Part shown: piece after piece, positions 25,769 to 32,589 of the stretch
Position numbering within the stretch: position 1 is the first letter of the stretch
Layout: each line of letters opens with the position of its first letter
From: Bacteroidales bacterium
GTDB lineage: Bacteria; Bacteroidota; Bacteroidia; Bacteroidales; P3
Direction of reading: 5' to 3'
DNA length: 35,681 nt
Assembly: GCA_017448185.1 (NCBI GenBank)
Contig: JAFSLX010000059.1
Coordinates: 1 to 35,681, forward strand
Translations under genes and position numbers: made by a program
Notes under the pieces: model-generated
Database searches by the model: none
The model's input: the letters and a program-made list of their open reading frames with translations, nothing else
What the model was told of the DNA's origin: nothing

Positions 25769-26355
25769 ATACATAATTCTTTTCTTAATGTTTCTGCGTT
25801 GGTGAAGGCAATACCCTGCATGCCGAGCTTCTGTGCAGCCGCCACGTTGTCGGGATTGTCGTCGATGAAAGTGCACTCCTCGGCTTTCAGATTATAGCGG
25901 TCGAGCAGCACTTGGAACAAGCGTGGGTCGGGTTTGATGAGCTTTTCTGCACCGGAAACCACGTAACGGTCAATCATCTGAAGGATGCCGAACTTCTTGC
26001 GTGCAATAGGGAAGGTCTCCATGCTCCAGTTGGTCAACCCATAGATTTCATGTTTCCTGTTTTTTAAATCTGTGATTACTTCGCGCATGCCGGGCACCTC
26101 GTCGGTTAGCATGTCGAAATAGCGTTCATCGTAGAGGGCAACTGCCTTCGTGTATTCAGGGTATTTCGCTTGCAGCTCGGCAATGCAGTCGGCAGTCGGT
26201 TCGCCGGCATCAATTCGGCCACGCCACTCGTTGTCGGCCACATGGCGCAGAAACCACCACGCTTTTGCCTCGTCACCGAAATATTCAGTATATATCAGTT
26301 CTGGATGCCACTGAACCAGTACATTGCCGAAGTCGAATATGATGTTTTTTGTCAT
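25765..26355 (-). CDS. HAD-superfamily hydrolase (YihX-like phosphatase)
   Basis: 196 residues. HAD motif I is FDFGNV with nucleophile D8 and Gly in place of the second Asp, as in the YihX subfamily. Motif II is GLTNWS, motif III K in EKLIKPD, and motif IV FIDDNPDN. An alpha-helical cap lies between motifs I and II. It probably acts as a phosphatase on a small phosphorylated metabolite in the cytoplasm; the substrate cannot be assigned. It sits 33 bases after the leucine-rich lipoprotein gene. Confidence 0.87.
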   Translation of the reverse strand: MTKNIIFDFGNVLVQWHPELIYTEYFGDEAKAWWFLRHVADNEWRGRIDAGEPTADCIAELQAKYPEYTKAVALYDERYFDMLTDEVPGMREVITDLKNRKHEIYGLTNWSMETFPIARKKFGILQMIDRYVVSGAEKLIKPDPRLFQVLLDRYNLKAEECTFIDDNPDNVAAAQKLGMQGIAFTNAETLRKELCI

Positions 26356-26388
26356 ATTCCACTAACGGAAATGCTTCTTTTTTATTGT

Positions 26389-27093
26389 TCAACGGACAAT
26401 GATTTTCACAGTGTCCTCAATCGAAGCTTTGATATCGCTGTCGTATTGTTCAGGGCTGATAATGAGGCACTGTAATGGGGTGTCGAGGGCGTGGAGTTGC
26501 CAAAGGGCAACGCAAGGACGAATGTCAAGCTCGTGTATCTGTGTCCTCCTTAAATAAATCAGGTTCAGTTTGCGGCAAGGACTGAGATCGACATTGTCAA
26601 TCGGCGAGAAAATGCAGAGTAGTTCTGTCAAATCCGGGTGGGGTGTAAGGTCAAGGTGGTCAAGGTGTGTGTAGCTTAATTGGATGTTCGTCAGCCGGTG
26701 ACACTGGCTGAGGTCGATTGTCTCCAATGGGACATTGATGCAATACAATTTCTGCAAATTGTGCAAGGCGCTGAGGTCCAGTTTCGAGATGGGGTTGCCG
26801 CTACAAGTGACTTGCTCCAATTGGGGGAACATTTCGATACCTTCAAGGCTGTGGATTCCTTGGCTATAGCATTCCAGCGAGGTTAAAGTGCATCCTTTCT
26901 CGGTGGCCTTCAGTTTTCTGCCTCGTACTTTTTCGGCATAGCCTTTGTCCACCAGCCAGGTGCGAAATGCCTCGTCGGGGACACGGACCACGCGCTGGCA
27001 GTCGCAGACAGCCTCCTCGCTGGCCGGCCGAGTCGAAGCACAGCCGGCTAGCAACAGGACGCTGAATATTGCAACGAAAGAAATCTTTTTCAT
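26389..27093 (-). CDS. Leucine-rich-repeat lipoprotein
   Basis: 234 residues. Lipoprotein signal MKKISFVAIFSVLLLAGC (Cys18). After an N-terminal region (VPDEAFRTWLVDKGYAEKVRG) come about seven short leucine-rich repeats of roughly 20-23 residues (LSALHNLQKLYCINVPLETI, LSQCHRLTNIQLSYTHLDHL, LTPHPDLTELLCIFSPIDNV), forming a small solenoid likely used for binding. The partner is unknown. The ATG at 27093 overlaps the stop of the BlaR1-like gene (ATGA), which decides the start and implies linked expression with that signalling pair. Confidence 0.85.
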   Translation of the reverse strand: MKKISFVAIFSVLLLAGCASTRPASEEAVCDCQRVVRVPDEAFRTWLVDKGYAEKVRGRKLKATEKGCTLTSLECYSQGIHSLEGIEMFPQLEQVTCSGNPISKLDLSALHNLQKLYCINVPLETIDLSQCHRLTNIQLSYTHLDHLDLTPHPDLTELLCIFSPIDNVDLSPCRKLNLIYLRRTQIHELDIRPCVALWQLHALDTPLQCLIISPEQYDSDIKASIEDTVKIIVR

Positions 27094-28364
27094 TGCAGCT
27101 TGAAGACAACGGGTAAGTTGAACTGCACGCGGACGGGCGTGTTGCGCTGCTTGCCGGGAGTCCATTTGGGCATAGCGTTGACCACACGAAGGGCCTCCTC
27201 GTCGCAGCCGCCACCGATGCCGCGCAGCACCTTGGCGTCGGCAACGCTGCCGTCCTTCTCCACGACAAAGGAGATGTACACTTTGCCCTGGATTTTATCC
27301 TTCTTGGCCTGTTCGGGATACTTGATGTTCTCGGAGAGGTATTTTATGAGAGCCTCTATTCCTCCGGGGAACTCGGGATCCACTTCCACCACCTGGAAGA
27401 CTTGGTCGGTGTCGGCATCCATAGGTGCAGACTTGTCTTCGCCAGAGTATTCGAAGGGGATTTCCTCCTGATCGACAGCCTTTTCGGTGGCGGGCTTGCA
27501 CCCCACCATCGTCAGCAGTGCTACCACGGGCAGTGCTGCCAGCACTTTCCATGCGCCGAAGCGCGTTTTGCTTTTGTTCATCATAACGATGCGTTTTTTA
27601 AGGTTAATACTTTTGAAATTATTTGTGATATGGCCATATCCTGTACCGGTAGCCTGCCTGTAGAGCAGGTGCAGATACCCCTCGCGGCCGCAGGCACCGA
27701 TCGACGCGGCGTCGGCCAGAAACTCATGTACCGCACGTATCTCGCGCATGATGAGCCACGCAAAGGGGTTGAACCACATCAGGCAGCACAGCAGCCTTGC
27801 AAACAGAAGGTCGACCGTATGGCCCTGCCTCACGTGCAGCGACTCGTGGGCCAGTATGCAGCGCACCTCGTCATCGTTCAGGCCTCGCGTGCCCACCACT
27901 ATATGGTTGAAGAAGGAGTACGGGGCCGTGTCGTCATCCAGCAGTACGAGCGCCGCACCGCGTGGTATGTCAAAGCCGTCGCTTGCCCTATAGACCTTAT
28001 GCCTGCGCCGGAGCCTGATGACAATTACCACCTGCGCCGCCAGCTGGAACAGGAGGTAAACTGCGCACAGCGCAACGCCGACGAGGTAAAGGTCTACCAT
28101 CACTCCGAGGGTACGTGGAGCCGTGATGGCCGATATCTCTACTTCGTTCATCGTCACCAGGAACTCCTCCACCGAGGCCACCGACTGCGATGCCTGGCCG
28201 AGGCCGTCGGGTAGCTTGATAAAGGGGAACACCATACTGAAGCCGATTGCCACCAGCAGATACCAAAGGTTCAGCTGCAGCCAGCGGTCGCGCCGCAGCG
28301 TCAGGCAGTAGAGGCCGTACAGCAGCCCTGCCGCCAAGGTCGAGAATAACATCCAGTGTATCAT
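27090..28364 (-). CDS. BlaR1-type M56 metallopeptidase fused to a TonB C-terminal domain
   Basis: 424 residues. N-terminal membrane helices (about 5-22, 35-50 and 90-118) precede an M56 peptidase domain with zinc motif HESLH at 173-177 (CILAHESLHVRQGH). Another hydrophobic stretch follows (WKVLAALPVVALLTMVGC, about 275-292), then a periplasmic TonB-type domain (about 330-424; FPGGIEALIKYLSENIKYPEQAK, GKVYISFVVEKDGSV, MPKWTPGKQRNTPVRVQFNLPVVF). BlaR1/MecR1 proteins sense a signal outside and cleave their BlaI/MecI repressor. The penicillin-binding sensor is replaced by a TonB domain, a known arrangement in this phylum. No beta-lactamase is nearby, so a resistance role is not supported. Confidence 0.9.
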   Translation of the reverse strand: MIHWMLFSTLAAGLLYGLYCLTLRRDRWLQLNLWYLLVAIGFSMVFPFIKLPDGLGQASQSVASVEEFLVTMNEVEISAITAPRTLGVMVDLYLVGVALCAVYLLFQLAAQVVIVIRLRRRHKVYRASDGFDIPRGAALVLLDDDTAPYSFFNHIVVGTRGLNDDEVRCILAHESLHVRQGHTVDLLFARLLCCLMWFNPFAWLIMREIRAVHEFLADAASIGACGREGYLHLLYRQATGTGYGHITNNFKSINLKKRIVMMNKSKTRFGAWKVLAALPVVALLTMVGCKPATEKAVDQEEIPFEYSGEDKSAPMDADTDQVFQVVEVDPEFPGGIEALIKYLSENIKYPEQAKKDKIQGKVYISFVVEKDGSVADAKVLRGIGGGCDEEALRVVNAMPKWTPGKQRNTPVRVQFNLPVVFKLQ

Positions 28365-28714
28365 TTTTCAAGTTCTTTGGTTATTGATTCGAGGTCTTCG
28401 AGCGAGACCTCATTCTTATCTACCAGGAAGCTCACCAGCGCCTTCGCCGACGAGCCGAAGTAGCGCTGCGCGAAACCGTTCAGCTGCTGCTGCATGTACT
28501 CCTCGCGTGAGACAAGCGGATAGTATCGGTTCGAGCGGTTGAAAGTCTCGTGCGCCACGAACCCTTTCTGTTCCAGAATGCGTACCACAGTCAATACCGT
28601 GTTGTAAGCCGCGTTGCCTTCCACGGCTGCAACAATCTCATTGGCAAACCCTTGTCCTACTTTCCAGATGGCCTGCATCACCTGCTCTTCGGCCTTTGTC
28701 AGTTCCTTTAACAT
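28361..28714 (-). CDS. BlaI/MecI/CopY-family transcriptional repressor
   Basis: 117 residues. A winged-helix DNA-binding domain (LTKAEEQVMQAIWKVGQGFANEIVAAVEGN, YNTVLTVVRILEQKGFVAHE) precedes a dimerisation tail (YMQQQLNGFAQRYFGSSAKALVSFLVDK). It is the expected partner of the BlaR1-like peptidase, whose ATG overlaps its stop. It presumably represses its own operon. A dyad at 28741-28756, 27 bases before the start, is the best operator candidate. Confidence 0.93.
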   Translation of the reverse strand: MLKELTKAEEQVMQAIWKVGQGFANEIVAAVEGNAAYNTVLTVVRILEQKGFVAHETFNRSNRYYPLVSREEYMQQQLNGFAQRYFGSSAKALVSFLVDKNEVSLEDLESITKELEK

Positions 28715-28740
28715 AACTATGAGTATTATTTTGTAATTAT

Positions 28741-28756
28741 TTTCTTAGTTAAGAAA
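28741..28756. promoter_or_regulatory. Candidate BlaI-type operator dyad
   Basis: A perfect 7-bp inverted repeat, TTTCTTA-GT-TAAGAAA, lies in the leader of the repressor gene. Autoregulation is the family rule, but the sequence is not a known operator, and no clear TAnnTTTG box is found next to it. Confidence 0.45.
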
Positions 28757-28816
28757 CGATGTTTTTATTCCTTTATTGTGTATGAATGAAAAATTTTTTT
28801 TAATTTTGTCATATTG

Positions 28817-28918
28817 TTGTTTACTCGTTGTTCGGTTGTTGTTCAGTCGTTGTTCAGTCGTTGTTCAGTCAAACACTGAACAACGGCTGAACAACGAAGA
28901 CTCATCGACTGAACAATA
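28817..28918. repeat. Palindromic 11-bp-unit repeat, copy C (longest)
   Basis: Left arm: TTGTTTACTCG, TTGTTCGGTTG, TTGTTCAGTCG twice, then TTGTTCAGT (28861-28869). Loop CAAAC (28870-28874). Right arm: ACTGAACAACG, GCTGAACAACG, AAGACTCATCG, ACTGAACAATA. All keep an exact 11-base step even where sequence has diverged. It lies between the repressor gene and the rfbB terminator. Confidence 0.92.
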
Positions 28919-28933
28919 TTTTGATTGAAAGAT

Positions 28934-28970
28934 AAAAAAAATGCGCCATCGGGTTGATCGATGACGCATT
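28934..28970 (-). terminator. Rho-independent terminator after rfbB
   Basis: On the minus strand, a 12-bp stem (AATGCGTCATCG / CGATGGCGCATT, one wobble) with a 7-nt loop is followed by a T tract. It starts 24 bases after the stop codon. Confidence 0.88.
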
Positions 28971-28994
28971 GGGGGTAATAAAAAGACAGAGGGT

Positions 28995-30125
28995 CTATCG
29001 GTTGGCGTACATGTCTTCGTAGTATTTCATGTAATCGCCGCGGGTGATGTTGTCCATCCACTCCTGGTTGTCGAGGTACCAGCGGACGGTCTTCTCGATG
29101 CCCTCCTCGAACTGGAGGCTGGGCTCCCAGCCGAGCTCGCGCTGCAGCTTACTGCTGTCGATGGCGTAGCGCATGTCGTGACCGGCACGGTCGGTGACGT
29201 AGGTGATGAGGTCCATGTCCTGCCCTTCGGGACGGCCCAGCAGGCGGTCGACGGTGTTGATGACCACCTTGATGATGTCGATGTTCTTCCACTCGTTGAA
29301 GCCGCCGATGTTGTAGGTCTCGGCCACCTTGCCTTTGTGGAAGATGAGGTCGATGGCACGGGCGTGGTCTTCGACATACAGCCAGTCGCGCACGTTCTCG
29401 CCCTTGCCGTAGACGGGCAGGGGTTTGCGGTGACGGATGTTATTAATAAAGAGGGGTATCAGCTTCTCGGGGAACTGGTAGGGGCCGTAGTTGTTCGAGC
29501 AGTTGGTGACGATGGTCGGCAGGCCGTAGGTGTCGTGGAAGGCGCGCACGAAGTGGTCGCTCGAGGCCTTGGCGGCACTGTACGGGCTGTGTGGCTGGTA
29601 TTTAAGGTCCTCGGTGAAGAACTTTTCGCCATAGGCCAGATGGTGCTTGCCGCTACTGGCTTTGGTGGTGAACGGCGGCTTGATGCCCTCGGGGTGAGTC
29701 ATCTCCAGGGCGCCATAGACCTCGTCGGTCGAGATGTGGTAGAAGCGCTTGCCCTCCCATTTTTCCGGCAGGCTCTCCCAGTAGAGCTTGGCGGCCTGCA
29801 GCATGCTCAGGGTGCCCATCACGTTGGTCTGTGCGAAGGTGAAGGGGTCTTTGATGCTGCGGTCCACATGGCTCTCGGCGGCCAGGTGGATGATGCCATC
29901 GACGTGCTCGTCCTGCATCAGCTTGTAGACACCGTCGAAGTCGCAGATGTCCATCTTGACGAACTTGTAGTTGGGCTTGTCCTCGATGTCCTTGAGGTTG
30001 GCCAAGTTGCCGGCGTAGGTCAGCTTGTCGAGGTTGATAATCTTGTACTGCGGGTACTTGTTGACAAACAGCCGTACCACGTGGCTTCCGATGAATCCGG
30101 CTCCGCCGGTGATGATGATATTCAT
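28995..30125 (-). CDS. rfbB: dTDP-glucose 4,6-dehydratase
   Basis: 376 residues. NAD-binding GGAGFIG near residue 7, catalytic T133-D134-E135 (ISTDEVYG) and Y182/K186 (SPYSAAKASSD) define the extended short-chain dehydrogenase RmlB. The insertion TKASSGKHHLAYGEKFF before the active-site Tyr and the long C-terminus are normal for Bacteroidota RmlB. It makes dTDP-4-keto-6-deoxyglucose, the precursor of rhamnose and other deoxysugars of surface polysaccharides. rfbA, rfbC and rfbD are not adjacent. It lies 15 bases downstream of the flavin reductase gene in the same direction. Confidence 0.95.
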   Translation of the reverse strand: MNIIITGGAGFIGSHVVRLFVNKYPQYKIINLDKLTYAGNLANLKDIEDKPNYKFVKMDICDFDGVYKLMQDEHVDGIIHLAAESHVDRSIKDPFTFAQTNVMGTLSMLQAAKLYWESLPEKWEGKRFYHISTDEVYGALEMTHPEGIKPPFTTKASSGKHHLAYGEKFFTEDLKYQPHSPYSAAKASSDHFVRAFHDTYGLPTIVTNCSNNYGPYQFPEKLIPLFINNIRHRKPLPVYGKGENVRDWLYVEDHARAIDLIFHKGKVAETYNIGGFNEWKNIDIIKVVINTVDRLLGRPEGQDMDLITYVTDRAGHDMRYAIDSSKLQRELGWEPSLQFEEGIEKTVRWYLDNQEWMDNITRGDYMKYYEDMYANR

Positions 30126-30140
30126 ATACTTTATTATTTA

Positions 30141-30830
30141 TTATTTCAGTTTCATTCCGCTGTTCCAAGCTTTGCCCACGCTGTCGGCTATGGTGTAGTA
30201 GTTGAACGACGAGCCGTCCCACACCAGCGGGTTGAGCTTCTTGATGTCGATCTTACCATCGGTGAGGATGGCGGGGTCGGCTACGGCGTTGACGATCTCG
30301 CCCACGACGAAGGCGCCGTCGCCATCGCGCTCAATCATCTCCACCACCTTGCACTCCATGGCCAGGGGGTACTCGTCGATGATGGGGGCGTTGACGTTCT
30401 GGCTCTTGGTGCAGTGGAAGCCCACGTGGGCCACCTTGTCCTTAACGTCGCGGCCGCTGGCGATGCCGAAGTAGTCGCTCTCGGCCACCGTGCGGGCGTC
30501 GGCGAAACTGAGGGTGAAGGCCTTGTTGAGGCGGATGTTCTCGGTGGTCTTGTGGCTGCTGAGCTGGAAGCAGACCTGGTTGCCCTCGTACTGGCCACCC
30601 CAGGCGGCCATCATCACGTCGGGGTTGCCCTCGGCGTCGTAGGTGGCTATCATCAGCGCCGGCTGCGGCGTGACGTACAGTTTGGCGCCCATGTTGACGC
30701 GCTCGTTGACGTTCTTCAGTTCCATAGTGGTATTGTTATTGGTTTGTTCTTCGTTGACGGTTTCCTGTTTCGTGCCGCAGGCGGCGAAGAGCACGACCGC
30801 CGCAGCCAGGGTGAGGATGGTGTGTTTCAT
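30141..30830 (-). CDS. Flavin-reductase-like FMN-binding protein with lipoprotein signal
   Basis: 229 residues. The domain from about residue 48 (MGAKLYVTPQPALMIATYDAEGNPDVMMAAWGG, CFQLSSHKTTENIRLNKAFTLSFADA, HVGFHCTKSQNVNAPIIDEYPLAMECKVVEMI) is the split-barrel flavin reductase fold that binds FMN. Unusually, the frame starts with a lipoprotein signal, MKHTILTLAAAVVLFAAC (Cys18), and an Asn/Thr/Glu-rich linker. If that start is used the protein is a periplasmic or outer-membrane lipoprotein; if M36 is used it would be an ordinary cytoplasmic protein. Nine bases separate it from the PIN gene, so it is probably co-transcribed with the toxin-antitoxin pair. Confidence 0.85.
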   Translation of the reverse strand: MKHTILTLAAAVVLFAACGTKQETVNEEQTNNNTTMELKNVNERVNMGAKLYVTPQPALMIATYDAEGNPDVMMAAWGGQYEGNQVCFQLSSHKTTENIRLNKAFTLSFADARTVAESDYFGIASGRDVKDKVAHVGFHCTKSQNVNAPIIDEYPLAMECKVVEMIERDGDGAFVVGEIVNAVADPAILTDGKIDIKKLNPLVWDGSSFNYYTIADSVGKAWNSGMKLK

Positions 30831-30839
30831 ATTGTTAAT

Positions 30840-31250
30840 TTATTCTTTCGATTGTATTATCCGCAGCATTTCAGCCGGAGTGACAACTTTGCTGATGGGT
30901 GGGAAATGACGTGTGTTGCCAGTGATAAGGTAGGCATCCTCGACCGAGAGCGCGACCTCGTAAAACATTATGTCGTCGGCATCTGGGAAATCCCACTTGG
31001 CGGGAGTGCGGTCGGCTGCGATGCCGCTGCGTATCGCGTTAATCACAGCCTCGATGCGTTGCGCAGAAAAGCCGAACTTGCCACGACTCAAAACCTCGGT
31101 ATATTCGTTGATAATCTCCTCGTTGTAAACAGGAATGATTGTGCGGTCAAGTATGTGGTTTAGCAACTCCACCGTCGGAGAGCTCACATTGCTGGTGAGC
31201 AAGGCCGCCACCAATACGTTTGTGTCGAAAACAGCGTAGTAACGTTTCAT
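30840..31250 (-). CDS. PIN-domain ribonuclease, toxin of a toxin-antitoxin pair
   Basis: 136 residues. PIN-family acidic residues are in place: D9 (VFDTNVLV), E49 (IINEYTEVL) and the D90-A-D92-D93 cluster, with the TGN/HFP segment at 110-116 (ITGNTRHFP). This is the pattern of the 'putative toxin-antitoxin system toxin component, PIN family' group, related to VapC. Such proteins cleave RNA when not bound by antitoxin. The gene directly upstream, five bases away, encodes the probable antitoxin. Confidence 0.85.
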   Translation of the reverse strand: MKRYYAVFDTNVLVAALLTSNVSSPTVELLNHILDRTIIPVYNEEIINEYTEVLSRGKFGFSAQRIEAVINAIRSGIAADRTPAKWDFPDADDIMFYEVALSVEDAYLITGNTRHFPPISKVVTPAEMLRIIQSKE

Positions 31251-31255
31251 GGGAC

Positions 31256-31531
31256 CTATGCTTGCGAGTGGGCTTTGCGTGCAAGACGTGCCTGCTTGAT
31301 TTCGGCATTGATTTCGTCAAGACTCATGTCCGAGTTGCCGTTGGCTTCGCTTTGACTGCGCATCTCTTCGATGGCGATGCGGGCCTGTTCCATAATCAAT
31401 GCGTCGTCTTCCTTGGTGCTTTCAACAAGGCGGTCGGCCAGCCAGCGGCGGTCGGAGACTGACATGGGCAACCCCTGCAGATAATTCCACAAGTTTGTCA
31501 TCGCATTGGAATTATAGGTCGATGTGTTCAT
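31256..31531 (-). CDS. Probable antitoxin of the PIN pair
   Basis: 91 residues, small and acidic in the centre, with SVSDRRWLADRLVESTKEDD followed by a charged helical tail (MSLDEINAEIKQARLARKAHSQ). This resembles antitoxins found with PIN toxins in Bacteroidales. Position immediately upstream of the toxin, same strand and a five-base gap support the pairing. The DNA-binding part is not obvious. Translation could also begin at the internal ATG at 31501 (MTNLWNYLQGLP). An 8-bp palindrome AACGCGTT (31554-31561) just upstream is a possible autoregulatory site. Confidence 0.75.
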   Translation of the reverse strand: MNTSTYNSNAMTNLWNYLQGLPMSVSDRRWLADRLVESTKEDDALIMEQARIAIEEMRSQSEANGNSDMSLDEINAEIKQARLARKAHSQA

Positions 31532-31607
31532 GATTGTTATTGTTTGTCATTATAACGCGTTGGGGCGGGAAATATTGTGTTGGGCGAGGCGCGGGGAGAA
31601 AAATAAA

Positions 31608-31639
31608 TTTGTGTGCGTCGGAAAAAGTGCGTATCTTTG
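31608..31639 (+). promoter_or_regulatory. Promoter of the NERD-domain gene
   Basis: TTTG (31608-31611), 20 bases, then TATCTTTG (31632-31639), again extended to TATCTTTGCA. It ends 24 bases before the ATG at 31664. Confidence 0.85.
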
Positions 31640-31663
31640 CACACATAATTATAAGCATAATTG

Positions 31664-32404
31664 ATGGTGTTCGTATACATAGCCTTATTGATTGTTATTC
31701 TCCTTGTTTTTGTCGCGAGGAGAAAAAATATTTTTATTGGCCAAGGCGAATATGGTGAGCTGCGGGTATCTCACATCTTATCGAAATTACCCGACGAATA
31801 CCATGTTTTCAACGACATCTATCTGGAAACAAATGGACGCTCTTCCCAGATTGACCATGTCATTATTTCCAGATATGGCGTGTTTGTAATAGAAACTAAG
31901 AATTATTCCGGTGCAATATACGGCAGTGAAAAGGCAGAGCACTGGACGCAATACTTGCAAGGCGACGGCTACGAATTCCGCAACCCGATAAAACAGAACC
32001 AGTCGCATGTGTGGGCAATAAAGGACACTCTGCATATCGCACCGTCGAGCATCGTCCCCATCGTGGTATTCCTCAACGGTGCCGATTTGCGATGCAATAC
32101 TTCAAGTGCGGTGTTATACACAGGACAGTTGCGGAAATACATTTTGAGTTTTAGGACCAACGCCTTTACGGCAGATGGCGTGGAACGGTTGACAAATAAA
32201 CTTTCCGAAAGCATAATAATCGACCCGGAACGGAGAGAAAAACATATCCACTCCGTTAAACAGAGCATTACAGAACGCGAGTTACAGGTGGCCAACTTGA
32301 TTTGTCCTCGGTGCAAAGGTAAACTTGTCGAGCGAGAAGGCAAATATGGCCGATTTCTTGGCTGCAGTAATTATCCACAGTGTAAATTCACAGCACAACT
32401 TTAG
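31664..32404 (+). CDS. NERD-domain membrane protein with topoisomerase-type zinc ribbon
   Basis: 246 residues. One N-terminal transmembrane helix (about 2-18; FVYIALLIVILLVFVA). The nuclease-related domain follows (about 25-150), with the restriction-fold core QIDHVIISRYGVFVIETKNYSG supplying the Asp and the Glu-x-Lys pair. The C-terminus is a four-cysteine zinc ribbon of the topoisomerase I type (CPRCKGKLVEREGKYGRFLGCSNYPQC). Nuclease activity is inferred from the fold and motifs. The helix would tether it to the inner membrane facing the cytoplasm. The start is ATG 31664; a TTG three bases earlier is in frame. It stands alone, with its own promoter and a shared terminator downstream. Confidence 0.87.
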   Translation: MVFVYIALLIVILLVFVARRKNIFIGQGEYGELRVSHILSKLPDEYHVFNDIYLETNGRSSQIDHVIISRYGVFVIETKNYSGAIYGSEKAEHWTQYLQGDGYEFRNPIKQNQSHVWAIKDTLHIAPSSIVPIVVFLNGADLRCNTSSAVLYTGQLRKYILSFRTNAFTADGVERLTNKLSESIIIDPERREKHIHSVKQSITERELQVANLICPRCKGKLVEREGKYGRFLGCSNYPQCKFTAQL

Positions 32405-32518
32405 TTTTTTTTATTTTGCCACCGCGAAACGATACGGAAACATACCGTCATGGTACGGAGTCATGCGAAGCGGAAATGAATCGGGGGTGAAATGAGTCGT
32501 TTTATATTCCGATTATAA

Positions 32519-32554
32519 AGCGGGAGGATATTGCGATTGCGATATCCTCCCGCT
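32519..32554. terminator. Bidirectional terminator between the NERD gene and htpG
   Basis: A perfect 13-bp stem (AGCGGGAGGATAT / ATATCCTCCCGCT) with a 10-nt loop made of a repeated TTGCGA-like sequence. T-rich sequence follows on both strands, and the two genes converge on it. Confidence 0.85.
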
Positions 32555-32589
32555 ATTTTGTTGGTCATAGGTTTGTGGCCTACGTACCA

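Noticed and set aside
25765-26355. HAD hydrolase inactivated by the missing second Asp of motif I
   Set aside because: D-x-G-N-V is the normal motif in the YihX-like subfamily, and the other motifs are intact.
27090-28714. Beta-lactam resistance locus
   Set aside because: The BlaI/BlaR1-like pair lacks a penicillin-binding sensor domain (a TonB domain is present instead), and no beta-lactamase or PBP2a gene is nearby.
28817-28918. CRISPR-like array
   Set aside because: The units are directly abutting 11-mers without spacers and form a palindrome; no cas genes are present.
29178-31163. 661-codon open frame on the plus strand across rfbB, flavin reductase and the PIN gene
   Set aside because: It runs antisense through three recognisable genes and has no recognisable domain or start signal; same codon-bias cause.
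31534-31758. 74-codon plus-strand frame before the NERD gene
   Set aside because: It overlaps the NERD promoter and start in another frame, and its translation has no recognisable features.
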